DNA of 8,453 bases from Pseudobutyrivibrio sp. (GTDB lineage Bacteria > Bacillota_A > Clostridia > Lachnospirales > Lachnospiraceae), in NCBI GenBank assembly GCA_024691465.1, contig JAILNO010000089.1, positions 1 through 8,453 on the forward strand, written 5' to 3'. The position numbers and the translations under genes were made by a program. Below are positions 1 to 6,419 of the stretch, one piece after another. The notes below the pieces were generated by a model that worked only from the letters and a program-made list of their open reading frames with translations, ran no database searches and was not told the origin of the DNA. Each line of letters begins with the position of its first letter. Position 1 is the stretch's first letter.

Positions 1-621
1 ACACACCTTAGATGAATATGAATTGGCCAATTGGAATACTCCAGTGCGATTAGGAATAGCTCCATCATCTATATTCATACCAAGTGAACTGATAGTTGCC
101 ACATTAGGATAGTTGATACTCTCGAATGCATCGAAACTAAGGGAACGTACCTTAGACGCTCTACATCCTAATATTACCTTACGGTTAAAAGCGACGAATA
201 CTCCAGGCCTACCGCTGGCCGCCATGTGTATAGCGCACCTTAGATTCTCCATAGCATCTGCCACAGGATTAGTGATTGACAACTGAGAACCTGTGATGAC
301 TACAGGTATATTAATATTCTGTAGCATGAATGAAAGCATGGATGATGTGTAAGCAAGGGTATCTGTTCCATGGATAACAACTATGCCATCATAATCATTG
401 CGCATACCACTAATATGCTCTGCCAATTTGCTCCAATCTTCTGGAAATATATTAGCTGAATCAAGAGCACAAAAGTCCTCTATCTCGAAATTAGTATCAC
501 CAGATACTATATGTAATTCTCTTTTCATATCCTGAGTGGATAGCCCAGGTGCCAGACCACTTTCCTTCATTACCGAAGACAATGTTCCGCCAGTATTAAT
601 AATAAGTATATTCCTGCTCAA
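1..621 (-). CDS. ansA: Type I L-asparaginase, C-terminal part missing (window edge)
   Basis: Probably hydrolyses L-asparagine to aspartate and ammonia in the cytoplasm. The first 207 codons are visible; the family is usually about 330 residues, so the C-terminal third lies beyond the left edge. Seen in the translation: the N-terminal TGGT motif (residues 10-13, nucleophile candidate Thr13), the second signature HGTDTLAYTSSML (from residue 84, with Thr86-Asp87), ITGSQ at 109-113, and a Lys at 157 in the region where the family's catalytic lysine sits. No signal peptide is present, which fits the cytoplasmic type I enzyme rather than the secreted type II. The start is TTG: an in-frame TAA lies six codons upstream (640-642), no ATG or GTG lies between it and the TGGT motif, and GGAG sits 8 bases before the TTG. 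It follows nadE by 60 bases with no clear terminator or promoter between, so co-transcription is possible. Confidence 0.93.
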   Translation of the reverse strand, partial: MSRNILIINTGGTLSSVMKESGLAPGLSTQDMKRELHIVSGDTNFEIEDFCALDSANIFPEDWSKLAEHISGMRNDYDGIVVIHGTDTLAYTSSMLSFMLQNINIPVVITGSQLSITNPVADAMENLRCAIHMAASGRPGVFVAFNRKVILGCRASKVRSLSFDAFESINYPNVATISSLGMNIDDGAIPNRTGVFQLANSYSSKVC

Positions 622-636
622 TGCCTTATCTCCTTT
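622..636 (-). promoter_or_regulatory. Ribosome binding site that fixes the TTG start of ansA
   Basis: The minus strand reads AAAGGAGATAAGGCA directly before TTG. GGAG (630-633) is 8 bases from the start codon. With the in-frame TAA at 640-642, this leaves TTG at 619-621 as the only plausible start. Confidence 0.8.
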
Positions 637-681
637 ATCTTAGGAATATAGAATACACCTTTTGAAAACCTTAGTCTAGAT

Positions 682-2610
682 TTAACTATTTGGGCTAAAA
701 TCTATTTCTTCTATCTCCTTCATCCATATACTATAGCTTGCATCACTTGGCATCCTATAGTCTCCTCTTGGAGATAGAGTAACTGTTCCAACCTTAGGTG
801 CATCGGGCATACAGCTTCTCTTAAACTGCTGTGTAAAGAATCTCCTATAGAAAGTCTTCAGCCACTTAAGTATGAACTCCTTGCTATAATCCTTGGCAAA
901 TGCCATAGCTGCAAGCCTATATATCTTCCTTGGGGTGAATCCGAAACGCAACATATAATACAGGAAAAAGTCATGCAATTCGTATGGTCCTACTAAATCT
1001 TCTGTACGCTGTGCGATATTCCCCTGCTCATCAGGAGGAAGTAACTCAGGACTAACAGGTGTATCTAATATATCCTTAAGAATCACCTTAAGAGCATCAC
1101 CTGATATATCTGCTTCATAATCCACCAGCCATCTGACTAATGTCTTGGGTATAGAAGCATTGACAGCATACATAGACATATGGTCTCCATTGTAAGTTGC
1201 CCATCCAAGTGCAAGCTCAGACAGGTCTCCTGTTCCCACTACGATACCTCCATACATATTAGCCTTGTCCATGAGGATCTGGGTGCGTTCTCTGGCCTGT
1301 GAGTTCTCATAAGTTACATCATGACTACTCTCACTCTGACCTATATCTTTAAAGTGCTGCGTTACGCTGTCCATAATATTAATCTCCTCTAACGAGGCAT
1401 GGTACTCTAGGGCCAGCTTGCAAGCATTATTGTAAGTCCTATCAGTAGTTCCAAAGCATGGCATGGTTACAGCTCTAATGCCAGACCTATCTAACCCTAA
1501 TCTGTCAAATGCATGTACTGCTACTATAAGAGCCAGAGTAGAATCCAGTCCTCCTGAGAGCCCTATTACCACATCCTTGCAGCCTATATGCTTAAGCCTG
1601 GTTGCCAAGCCCACAGATTGCATAGCTATAATCTGCTCACATCTCATGGATAGATTATTCTTATCTGCAGGCACGAAGGGCAATTTATAAGGGATGCTAT
1701 CAAGACTGATCTCCTCTATATTTAAATCAAACTCTTTTTCAATGCACTCCTCTTCCATGCTAAAAGTATTCATACGCCTTCTCTCATAGGCCAACTGTTT
1801 CACATCCACATCCCAGGTAATCAACTCGTTTTCAAATAACCTAGCCTCCGCCTTTGTACTACCATTAACTGCAATTATACTGTGTCCTGCGAATACCATA
1901 TCCTGAGTAGATTCTCCCAGCCCAGCATCAGCATATGCATAAGCGCAAGCCAGACTTCCAGACTTGGCCTCCACAAGCTTCCTACGATAGTCACTTTTTC
2001 CTATGACCTCATCACTGGCTGACAGGTTAAAAATAACTGTTGCTCCAGCCTTAGCTAAATGCTCTGATGGACTGGTGGGAACCCACAGATCCTCGCAAAT
2101 CTCTATTCCAAATCTAAGCTCTCGCATACCCTTGCAGGAATAAATCATACTGTTTGATATAGTAACCTCTCCTAGTGCTCCTAAATCAGCCTGTTGATTG
2201 AAGTCTGAAGATGCAGCTGTGAAATGCCTCATCTCGTAGAATTCACTGTAGTTTGGTATATTTACCTTAGCTACTCCTCCTAAGACCTGGCCCCGTGATA
2301 ATACCAGGGCCACATTATATAGCTTCTGCTTAATCATAAGGGGTAGACCAACAATCGAAACTATATCCCTGCTGCTGGTGGCCTTAGCAATATCTGCTAC
2401 AGCTTCCTTAGCCTTTTGCAATAGCAATTCCTGTAAGAATAGGTCTCCACAGGTGTATCCCGTAACACACAGCTCAGGAAAGCATATTATCTTAACTTGC
2501 TTCTCTGCGGCTCTATCAATCTCCTCAATAATTCTCTTAGCATTGAGCCTGGTATCTCCCACCTTAACCTCAGGGGAGGCACAGGCTATCTTAATATATC
2601 CATCAATCAT
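682..2610 (-). CDS. nadE: Glutamine-dependent NAD+ synthetase
   Basis: Catalyses the last step of NAD+ synthesis: nicotinic acid adenine dinucleotide is adenylated by ATP and amidated with ammonia released from glutamine. The protein is 642 residues, the usual length of the two-domain form. The N-terminal nitrilase-fold glutaminase domain (about 1-280) carries a complete Glu-Lys-Cys triad: Glu46 in FPEL, Lys115 in VAKVNIPNY, Cys172 in GIEICEDLW. The C-terminal synthetase domain (about 320-640) has the ATP pyrophosphatase loop SGGLDST (352-358) and GTGDLSELALGWATYNGD (459-476 region). The ATG start matches the family N-terminus and has GGAG (2617-2620) 6 bases upstream. An intrinsic terminator ends only 16 bases before the start, leaving no room for an ordinary promoter in between, so its transcript must either read through that hairpin or begin upstream of it. 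ansA follows on the same strand. Confidence 0.97.
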   Translation of the reverse strand: MIDGYIKIACASPEVKVGDTRLNAKRIIEEIDRAAEKQVKIICFPELCVTGYTCGDLFLQELLLQKAKEAVADIAKATSSRDIVSIVGLPLMIKQKLYNVALVLSRGQVLGGVAKVNIPNYSEFYEMRHFTAASSDFNQQADLGALGEVTISNSMIYSCKGMRELRFGIEICEDLWVPTSPSEHLAKAGATVIFNLSASDEVIGKSDYRRKLVEAKSGSLACAYAYADAGLGESTQDMVFAGHSIIAVNGSTKAEARLFENELITWDVDVKQLAYERRRMNTFSMEEECIEKEFDLNIEEISLDSIPYKLPFVPADKNNLSMRCEQIIAMQSVGLATRLKHIGCKDVVIGLSGGLDSTLALIVAVHAFDRLGLDRSGIRAVTMPCFGTTDRTYNNACKLALEYHASLEEINIMDSVTQHFKDIGQSESSHDVTYENSQARERTQILMDKANMYGGIVVGTGDLSELALGWATYNGDHMSMYAVNASIPKTLVRWLVDYEADISGDALKVILKDILDTPVSPELLPPDEQGNIAQRTEDLVGPYELHDFFLYYMLRFGFTPRKIYRLAAMAFAKDYSKEFILKWLKTFYRRFFTQQFKRSCMPDAPKVGTVTLSPRGDYRMPSDASYSIWMKEIEEIDFSPNS

Positions 2611-2626
2611 TACTTACTCCGTAAAT

Positions 2627-2660
2627 AAAAAAGGTCAGACCCCTAGAATGGGTCTGACCT
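2627..2660 (-). terminator. Intrinsic terminator after the kinase-like gene, just before nadE
   Basis: A perfect 11-bp inverted repeat, AGGTCAGACCC (2632-2642) and GGGTCTGACCT (2650-2660), encloses a 7-base loop. On the minus-strand transcript it is followed by TTTTT at 2627-2631. It begins 16 bases after the stop codon of the kinase-like gene. There is no T-run on the plus-strand side, so it works in the direction of the genes. Its T-run lies only 6 bases from the nadE ribosome binding site, so it could also act as a partial terminator or attenuator for nadE. Confidence 0.9.
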
Positions 2661-2676
2661 CATTGTCATTAAAAAA

Positions 2677-3264
2677 TTAAAGCTCAGCGGCTGCACAGAT
2701 TAAATCTACGCAGTTATCAATTCCAAGTGTGGAACTCTTAAGTGATAAATCATAGAAGGCTGCATTGCCAAACTCTGTATCTGTATAATGCTTGCAGTAC
2801 TTAGCACGAGCTCTGTCTACAGCATGCATCTTCTCCTTAACCTTATCAGGTGTATAGCCAGGCATCTTCTCCACCATCCTCTGGATTCTGAAGTGCTCTG
2901 AACCTGATACAAACACATGAAGAGTCCTGTCGAACTCCTTAAGGATTATATTAGAATTGCGACCTACTATAACACAATTGCCATGCTCTGCCACCTTGCG
3001 GATAGCTTCCTTCTGAGCATTATATAATCTCTCATCAAGTGGCTTGTTATAGAAGTCAAATAGACTCTGACCTAAGCCGAACTCTCTAGGGACCTTCTCA
3101 TCAAAGTATCTAATCTCCTGTGGGCTAAGATTGCCTGACTCAATAGCTGCACGCACAATAATATCCTTATCACAGTAGTAATATCCTAGGCGCTCTGCAA
3201 CTGCCTTACCAATTGTTCCACCGCCAGCACCGAACTGACGACTAATAGTAATAATATTCTTCAT
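2677..3264 (-). CDS. Cytidylate kinase-like family protein (PF13189 type), role unknown
   Basis: A 195-residue soluble protein resembling the cytidylate kinase-like family common in Clostridia. The N-terminus ITISRQFGAGGGTIGKAVAE (5-24) is a glycine-rich phosphate-binding loop. It differs from the GPSGAGKGT loop of true CMP kinase: the lysine follows GGGTIG. Other family-like segments are LGYYYCDKDII (26-36), CVIVGRNSNIIL (97-108), which resembles the second core strand, and a basic helix near RARAKYCKHY (151-160). Length and fold suggest a P-loop kinase, but the substrate is not known for this family and CMP phosphorylation should not be assumed. It starts at ATG with GAGGG 4 bases upstream and begins only 10 bases after the ABC ATPase stop, so it is almost certainly the last gene of the amino acid transporter operon. 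A terminator follows its stop. No membrane segment or signal peptide is visible. Confidence 0.82.
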   Translation of the reverse strand: MKNIITISRQFGAGGGTIGKAVAERLGYYYCDKDIIVRAAIESGNLSPQEIRYFDEKVPREFGLGQSLFDFYNKPLDERLYNAQKEAIRKVAEHGNCVIVGRNSNIILKEFDRTLHVFVSGSEHFRIQRMVEKMPGYTPDKVKEKMHAVDRARAKYCKHYTDTEFGNAAFYDLSLKSSTLGIDNCVDLICAAAEL

Positions 3265-3274
3265 ACTTCCCTCA

Positions 3275-4018
3275 TTATAAGACCTTATTTAAGAAATCTA
3301 TTGTCCTGGCTTCCTTAGGATTGAGCAATACATCCTGAGGTGTGCCCTCCTCAATAATATATCCGCCATCCATAAAGATAACTCTATCTGCCACCTCTCT
3401 GGCAAATCCCATCTCATGAGTAACAATTACCATAGTCATGCCATCAGCAGCCAGATCCTTCATAACCTGAAGAACCTCACCTACCATCTCTGGATCAAGG
3501 GCTGATGTAGGCTCATCGAAGAGCATAATATCAGGCTCCATACATAGAGCTCTAGCTATTGCTACACGCTGCTTCTGTCCACCTGATAACTGACTAGGGA
3601 AGCTTGATGCCTTGTCAGCAAGACCTACCTTATCAAGCATCTTCTTAGCTCTCTCCTCAGCCTCATGCTTAGAGCACTTTTTGAGCTGAACTGGAGCAAG
3701 TGTAAGATTATCTAAGATATTCAGGTTGTTAAAGAGATTGAAATGCTGAAAAACCATTCCAATATTCTCTCTGACCTTATTGATATTCACTCCCTTAGTA
3801 GTGATATCCTGACCATCTACTACGATAGTTCCTGATGTAACAGTCTCTAGTCTGTTAAGGCATCTAAGGAATGTAGACTTACCTGAACCTGAAGGTCCAA
3901 TCACGCATACTACCTCTCCCTTGGTAACATCTGTGGAGATATCCTTAAGAACCTCCAAGCTACCATAAGCCTTTTTTAAATTCTTAACACTAATCTTAAT
4001 CTCGTTATTATCTGCCAA
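3275..4018 (-). CDS. Polar amino acid ABC transporter, ATP-binding protein (GlnQ/HisP type)
   Basis: The energising subunit of the amino acid importer encoded with the two genes before it; it acts at the inner face of the membrane. At 247 residues it is normal for the GlnQ/HisP group. Complete ATPase motifs are visible: Walker [10 protein letters not shown] (41-49), Q-loop Gln91 in VFQHFNLF, signature LSGGQKQR (144-151), Walker B IMLFDEP (164-170), D-loop SALD (172-175), and switch His201 in VTHEMGFA. These residues suggest an active ATPase. The start is TTG, not ATG: a TAA lies in frame two codons upstream (4022-4024), and a perfect AGGAGG sits 7 bases before it. The gene overlaps the end of the permease gene by 11 bases, indicating translational coupling. 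Substrate cannot be read from this subunit. Confidence 0.96.
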   Translation of the reverse strand: MADNNEIKISVKNLKKAYGSLEVLKDISTDVTKGEVVCVIGPSGSGKSTFLRCLNRLETVTSGTIVVDGQDITTKGVNINKVRENIGMVFQHFNLFNNLNILDNLTLAPVQLKKCSKHEAEERAKKMLDKVGLADKASSFPSQLSGGQKQRVAIARALCMEPDIMLFDEPTSALDPEMVGEVLQVMKDLAADGMTMVIVTHEMGFAREVADRVIFMDGGYIIEEGTPQDVLLNPKEARTIDFLNKVL

Positions 4019-4679
4019 CGTTTAGCCTCCTTTCTAGAACCTTCGCACTACGTGAAAGAATTGTAATAACTATCAAATACATAATTCCCACGATAGCCCA
4101 TGTCTGAAAGGACATAAAGGTGTTCGCCTGAACATTCTTAGCTGTGTTAACAAGTTCAGGGAAACCGATTACAGAAAGAATAGATGTATCCTTAAGTGTA
4201 ATAATAAACTGATTGATAAATGTAGGAATCATAGTTCTGATGGCCTGTGGTAATACTACCTTACGCATAGACATACCGTATGTAAGACCAAGAGATCTAG
4301 CTGCCTCCATCTGACCTATATCAACTGACTGAATACCTGCTCTAATAATCTCAGCCATATATGCACCACAATTGAGTGCCAAGCAGACCGTACCTGCCTG
4401 TAGAGCAGTTAAGCTGACAGAAAAACCTCCAATGATGGTATTAAACAAGTATGGAATTCCAAAATATACAAAGAATGCTAATACAATCATTGGAACTCCT
4501 CTGATTACATCTACAAATATCTGTGAGATGATATTGCATGCTCTGTTCTTCACAACACCCATGATACCGAAGATCATACCTATGATACATGCGAAAAACA
4601 GGCCTAACAATGCAAGCAATAGGGTCCTGCCCATTGCGCCTAGCAGCATTGTTCCATACACTGTAATAATTTTAATCAT
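4008..4679 (-). CDS. Polar amino acid ABC transporter, permease (HisM/GlnP type)
   Basis: The membrane channel subunit of the importer. At 223 residues it has the usual length of the HisMQ/GlnP family. Hydrophobic stretches consistent with the family's roughly five membrane helices lie near residues 10-42, 54-80, 88-112, 150-172 and 190-208. The EAA loop that docks on the ATPase is clear: [19 protein letters not shown] (115-133), running on to LPQA (143-146). Only one permease gene is present, so the channel is probably a homodimer; this is inferred. The ATG start has only a modest AAAGGG about 10 bases upstream, a weaker ribosome site than its neighbours. A 94-base gap with a hairpin separates it from the binding-protein gene. 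Its 3' end overlaps the ATPase gene by 11 bases. Confidence 0.95.
   Translation of the reverse strand: MIKIITVYGTMLLGAMGRTLLLALLGLFFACIIGMIFGIMGVVKNRACNIISQIFVDVIRGVPMIVLAFFVYFGIPYLFNTIIGGFSVSLTALQAGTVCLALNCGAYMAEIIRAGIQSVDIGQMEAARSLGLTYGMSMRKVVLPQAIRTMIPTFINQFIITLKDTSILSVIGFPELVNTAKNVQANTFMSFQTWAIVGIMYLIVITILSRSAKVLERRLNVGR
4026..4031 (-). promoter_or_regulatory. Perfect Shine-Dalgarno AGGAGG for the TTG-started ATPase gene
   Basis: AGGAGG on the minus strand lies inside the last codons of the permease gene, 7 bases before TTG at 4016-4018. The strong site probably compensates for the weak start codon. Confidence 0.8.
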
Positions 4680-4737
4680 AAATAATAAACCCTTTCTATA
4701 TTACAATCTCTAGCTCAAGGAACTATAAATTGAAATA

Positions 4738-4759
4738 TGGGCAGGTGTTGCCCTGCCCA
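4738..4759 (-). other. Hairpin between the binding-protein and permease genes
   Basis: An 8-bp perfect stem, TGGGCAGG (4738-4745) and CCTGCCCA (4752-4759), has a 6-base loop and starts 14 bases after the binding-protein stop codon. The transcript continues as ATATTTCAATTTATAG, which lacks a continuous T-run, so this is at best a weak terminator. The more likely role is protecting the 3' end of the binding-protein message or partial termination, giving more binding protein than membrane subunits. That role is inferred from position and from similar arrangements in other ABC operons. Confidence 0.65.
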
Positions 4760-4773
4760 ATGAATACTCTATA

Positions 4774-5586
4774 CTACTCGCCTAAGTATTTAGCGATAAT
4801 CTCATCGTATGTACCGTCAGCCTTGATGTTTGCAAGACCTGCGTTGAACATATCAACAAGCTCCTGATTATCTGCGTTGAAAATAGCAAATCCGTATTCT
4901 GCAGGATCATTACCAGTACCATCAACGATCTTCATTGCGATACCTGTATCCTTAATATTAGATGCCATGATTGGTGTATCATCGAAGCATGCAACTACCT
5001 GTCCACCAACTACAGCCTGATACATAGTAGGAGAATCCTCAAAGTATGTAACTGTGAAACCATACTCAGAAGCTAATCCCTCTGCATATGTAGCACTCAT
5101 AGTACCTGTCTTAACTGCAACTGACTTACCACTTAAATCATCGAATCCATCAATATCTGATGATGCCTCAACAGCCATAGACTGGTTAGCATCATAATAT
5201 CCATCTGAGAAGATCCAACCTGAATCCTTTCTCTCATCTGTGATAGAAGCGCCAGCGATCATACCATCGGCCTGACCTGCCTGACATGCTGCGATAGATG
5301 CATCCCAACCAAGTGACTTAAGCTCATACTCAAATCCCTGATCCTCTGCAACTGCAGCAAGAATATCTACATCAATACCTACGAAATTGCCACTGTCATC
5401 TGTGTACTCAAATGGCTTGAAAGATGTATCTGTAGCGATAACCCACTTCTTGCTATCTGAAGAAGCCTCTGTTGTCTGCTCTGATGATGCTGAATCTGCT
5501 GTAGCTTCCTCTGATGCGCTACCACATCCTACCATTGCAACCATAGTTGCAAATGCCATTAATAATGCTAGTGTCTTTTTCTTCAT
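4774..5586 (-). CDS. Polar amino acid ABC transporter, substrate-binding lipoprotein
   Basis: The extracellular receptor that captures an amino acid and delivers it to the permease. The 270-residue precursor has a lipoprotein signal: MKKK, a hydrophobic core (5-19), then MVGC with the lipid-attached Cys at 21. A Ser/Glu/Ala/Asp-rich tether follows (22-46), and then a family 3 periplasmic-type binding domain from about 47 to the end. Landmarks are WVIATDTSFKPFEY (48-61), GIDVDILAAVA (70-80), ASITDERKDSGWIFSDGYY (113-131), VAVKTGTMSATYAE (156-169) and CFDDTP (200-205). Arg119 and Asp203 fall where this family binds the substrate alpha-carboxyl and alpha-amino groups, so an alpha-amino acid ligand is likely; which one is unknown. 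GGAG lies 9 bases before the ATG, and the gene starts 18 bases after the hydrolase stop. None of its 16 isoleucines uses ATA, suggesting high expression. Confidence 0.96.
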   Translation of the reverse strand: MKKKTLALLMAFATMVAMVGCGSASEEATADSASSEQTTEASSDSKKWVIATDTSFKPFEYTDDSGNFVGIDVDILAAVAEDQGFEYELKSLGWDASIAACQAGQADGMIAGASITDERKDSGWIFSDGYYDANQSMAVEASSDIDGFDDLSGKSVAVKTGTMSATYAEGLASEYGFTVTYFEDSPTMYQAVVGGQVVACFDDTPIMASNIKDTGIAMKIVDGTGNDPAEYGFAIFNADNQELVDMFNAGLANIKADGTYDEIIAKYLGE

Positions 5587-5604
5587 ATCAAAAGTCTCCT
5601 TCCT

Positions 5605-6306
5605 CTATTTGCATTCTTCTACAAACGCATTTATTATTTTAGCATTTTCCTCGCTTTTAGTATAGGAAAATTCTGGGTGCCACTGCACTCCTATTGCAAA
5701 TCTGTGATTTCTCACAGCTATTGCTTCCACAAGACCGTCTTCTGAAATGGCCATTTTATCAACTTCATTAGATAATTCCTTGATGGCCTGATGATGGTAT
5801 GAGTTCACTCTATGCATACCAGCTCCTATGATGTCAGCCAGCTTGGTACCAGCTAACACCTCCACATCATGTGCAGGTACATCATAAGGTAGCTCCATAT
5901 GATGCTCCACTGAGCTGGAATACTCTGTAGGCAGATCCTGATACAGGCTTCCGCCCAGGTAAGCATTTATAAATTGTATACCTCTACATATGCCAAGAAG
6001 TGGCTTGTCATCTAGAATACACTTCTCTAGCAGGTACGCCTCCATCTCATCTCTCGCCTCGCATGGCTTGCCACACTTATCAGTAGGTGCCTCACCATAT
6101 ATCCTAGGGGACACATCATGACCACCTGTAAATAGGATTCCCTGACACAAATTATAGGCTACATCCAGCTCATCTCTATTAGTGGTGAGTGGAAGCATGA
6201 TAGGAACAGCACCGCTATCTTCCAAAGCTTTCATATAACCTGGAAGCATCCAATAGCTATCCTTAGTCTCATCATACAAGGGAATTAGTCCTATTACTGG
6301 TTTCAT
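5605..6306 (-). CDS. Gamma-glutamyl-gamma-aminobutyrate hydrolase family protein (PuuD-like, peptidase C26)
   Basis: A stand-alone class I glutamine amidotransferase-like hydrolase that probably cleaves a gamma-glutamyl amide bond in the cytoplasm. At 233 residues it is close to PuuD-type enzymes. Seen: FTGGHDVSPRIYGE (59-72), the nucleophile elbow LLGICRGIQ (103-111) with Cys107, VNSYHHQAI (167-175), and GVQWHPEF (206-213) with His210 and Glu212, completing a Cys-His-Glu triad. It has no signal peptide and no synthetase partner domain. No other putrescine-degradation (puu) gene is in the window, so the PuuD substrate should not be assumed; gamma-glutamyl peptides or other amides are equally possible. 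It is the first gene of the transporter operon: the binding-protein gene starts 18 bases after its stop. ATG is preceded by AGGAGA (6313-6318) at good spacing. A promoter and a terminator-like hairpin lie in its leader. Confidence 0.88.
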   Translation of the reverse strand: MKPVIGLIPLYDETKDSYWMLPGYMKALEDSGAVPIMLPLTTNRDELDVAYNLCQGILFTGGHDVSPRIYGEAPTDKCGKPCEARDEMEAYLLEKCILDDKPLLGICRGIQFINAYLGGSLYQDLPTEYSSSVEHHMELPYDVPAHDVEVLAGTKLADIIGAGMHRVNSYHHQAIKELSNEVDKMAISEDGLVEAIAVRNHRFAIGVQWHPEFSYTKSEENAKIINAFVEECK

Positions 6307-6326
6307 AAATACTCTCCTAATTTCAG

Positions 6327-6360
6327 AAAAAGCGCCTGCTACTTAATATAGCAGACGCCT
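6327..6360 (-). terminator. Strong terminator-like hairpin after trpG and in the puuD-like leader
   Basis: On the minus strand, AGGCGTCTGCTA (6349-6360) pairs with TAGCAGGCGCT (6331-6341) around a 7-base loop. The stem is about 11-12 bp with two G-U pairs and is followed by TTTTT at 6327-6331. It can end trpEG transcripts 59 bases past the trpG stop. It also lies downstream of a predicted promoter (6376-6407) and only 8 bases before the ribosome binding site of the next gene, so transcripts from that promoter must pass it too. It may therefore be a conditional terminator. Confidence 0.88.
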
Positions 6361-6366
6361 TCGTCT
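6353..6366 (-). other. Small alternative hairpin overlapping the terminator's 5' arm
   Basis: The minus strand reads AGACG-AAGG-CGTCT, a perfect 5-bp stem with a 4-base loop. Its right half uses the same bases as the 5' arm of the terminator hairpin, so the two cannot form together. It would be made first during transcription. It is much less stable than the terminator, so an anti-terminator role is only a suggestion. Confidence 0.35.
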
Positions 6367-6375
6367 TTGTTGGTA

Positions 6376-6407
6376 ATTATAATAAACGTTTTGCCTTTAT
6401 TTTTCAA
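6376..6407 (-). promoter_or_regulatory. Predicted sigma-70-type promoter for the hydrolase-transporter operon
   Basis: On the minus strand, TTGAAA (6402-6407, 5 of 6 to TTGACA) is followed after exactly 17 bases by TATTAT (6379-6384, 5 of 6 to TATAAT). A perfect TATAAT overlaps at 6376-6381, but at 20-base spacing. Transcription would start near 6371-6374, giving a leader of about 66 bases. It lies in the gap after trpG and is the only convincing promoter seen in the window. Confidence 0.65.
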
Positions 6408-6419
6408 CATGAATCTGCC

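Noticed and set aside
622..681. Possible promoter or terminator between nadE and ansA (TATATT and a TTTTCAAAA stretch).
   Set aside because: No matching -35 element at proper spacing and no stem of useful length; only the ribosome site is convincing.
1463..1690. Plus-strand open frame inside nadE.
   Set aside because: It lies antisense to the conserved synthetase domain, has no recognisable domain, and is a shadow of the real gene.
2378..2680. Plus-strand open frame spanning the nadE start and the terminator.
   Set aside because: It runs through the terminator hairpin and antisense to nadE with no family features; chance frame.
4372..4713. Plus-strand open frame opposite the permease gene.
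   Set aside because: It is antisense to a complete, well-recognised permease; its hydrophobic pattern mirrors the gene beneath.
4680..4773. Possible internal promoter before the permease (TTGGGC-17-TATTTC).
   Set aside because: The -10 matches poorly and the elements coincide with the hairpin arms.
5387..5665. Plus-strand open frame opposite the binding-protein start and hydrolase end.
   Set aside because: It is antisense to two solid genes and shows no ribosome site or family motif.
6318..6332. CodY-like box (minus strand CTTTTTCTGAAATTA against AATTTTCWGAAAATT) between the hairpin and the ribosome site.
   Set aside because: It has four mismatches, part of the match is the terminator T-run, and such matches are expected by chance in AT-rich DNA.
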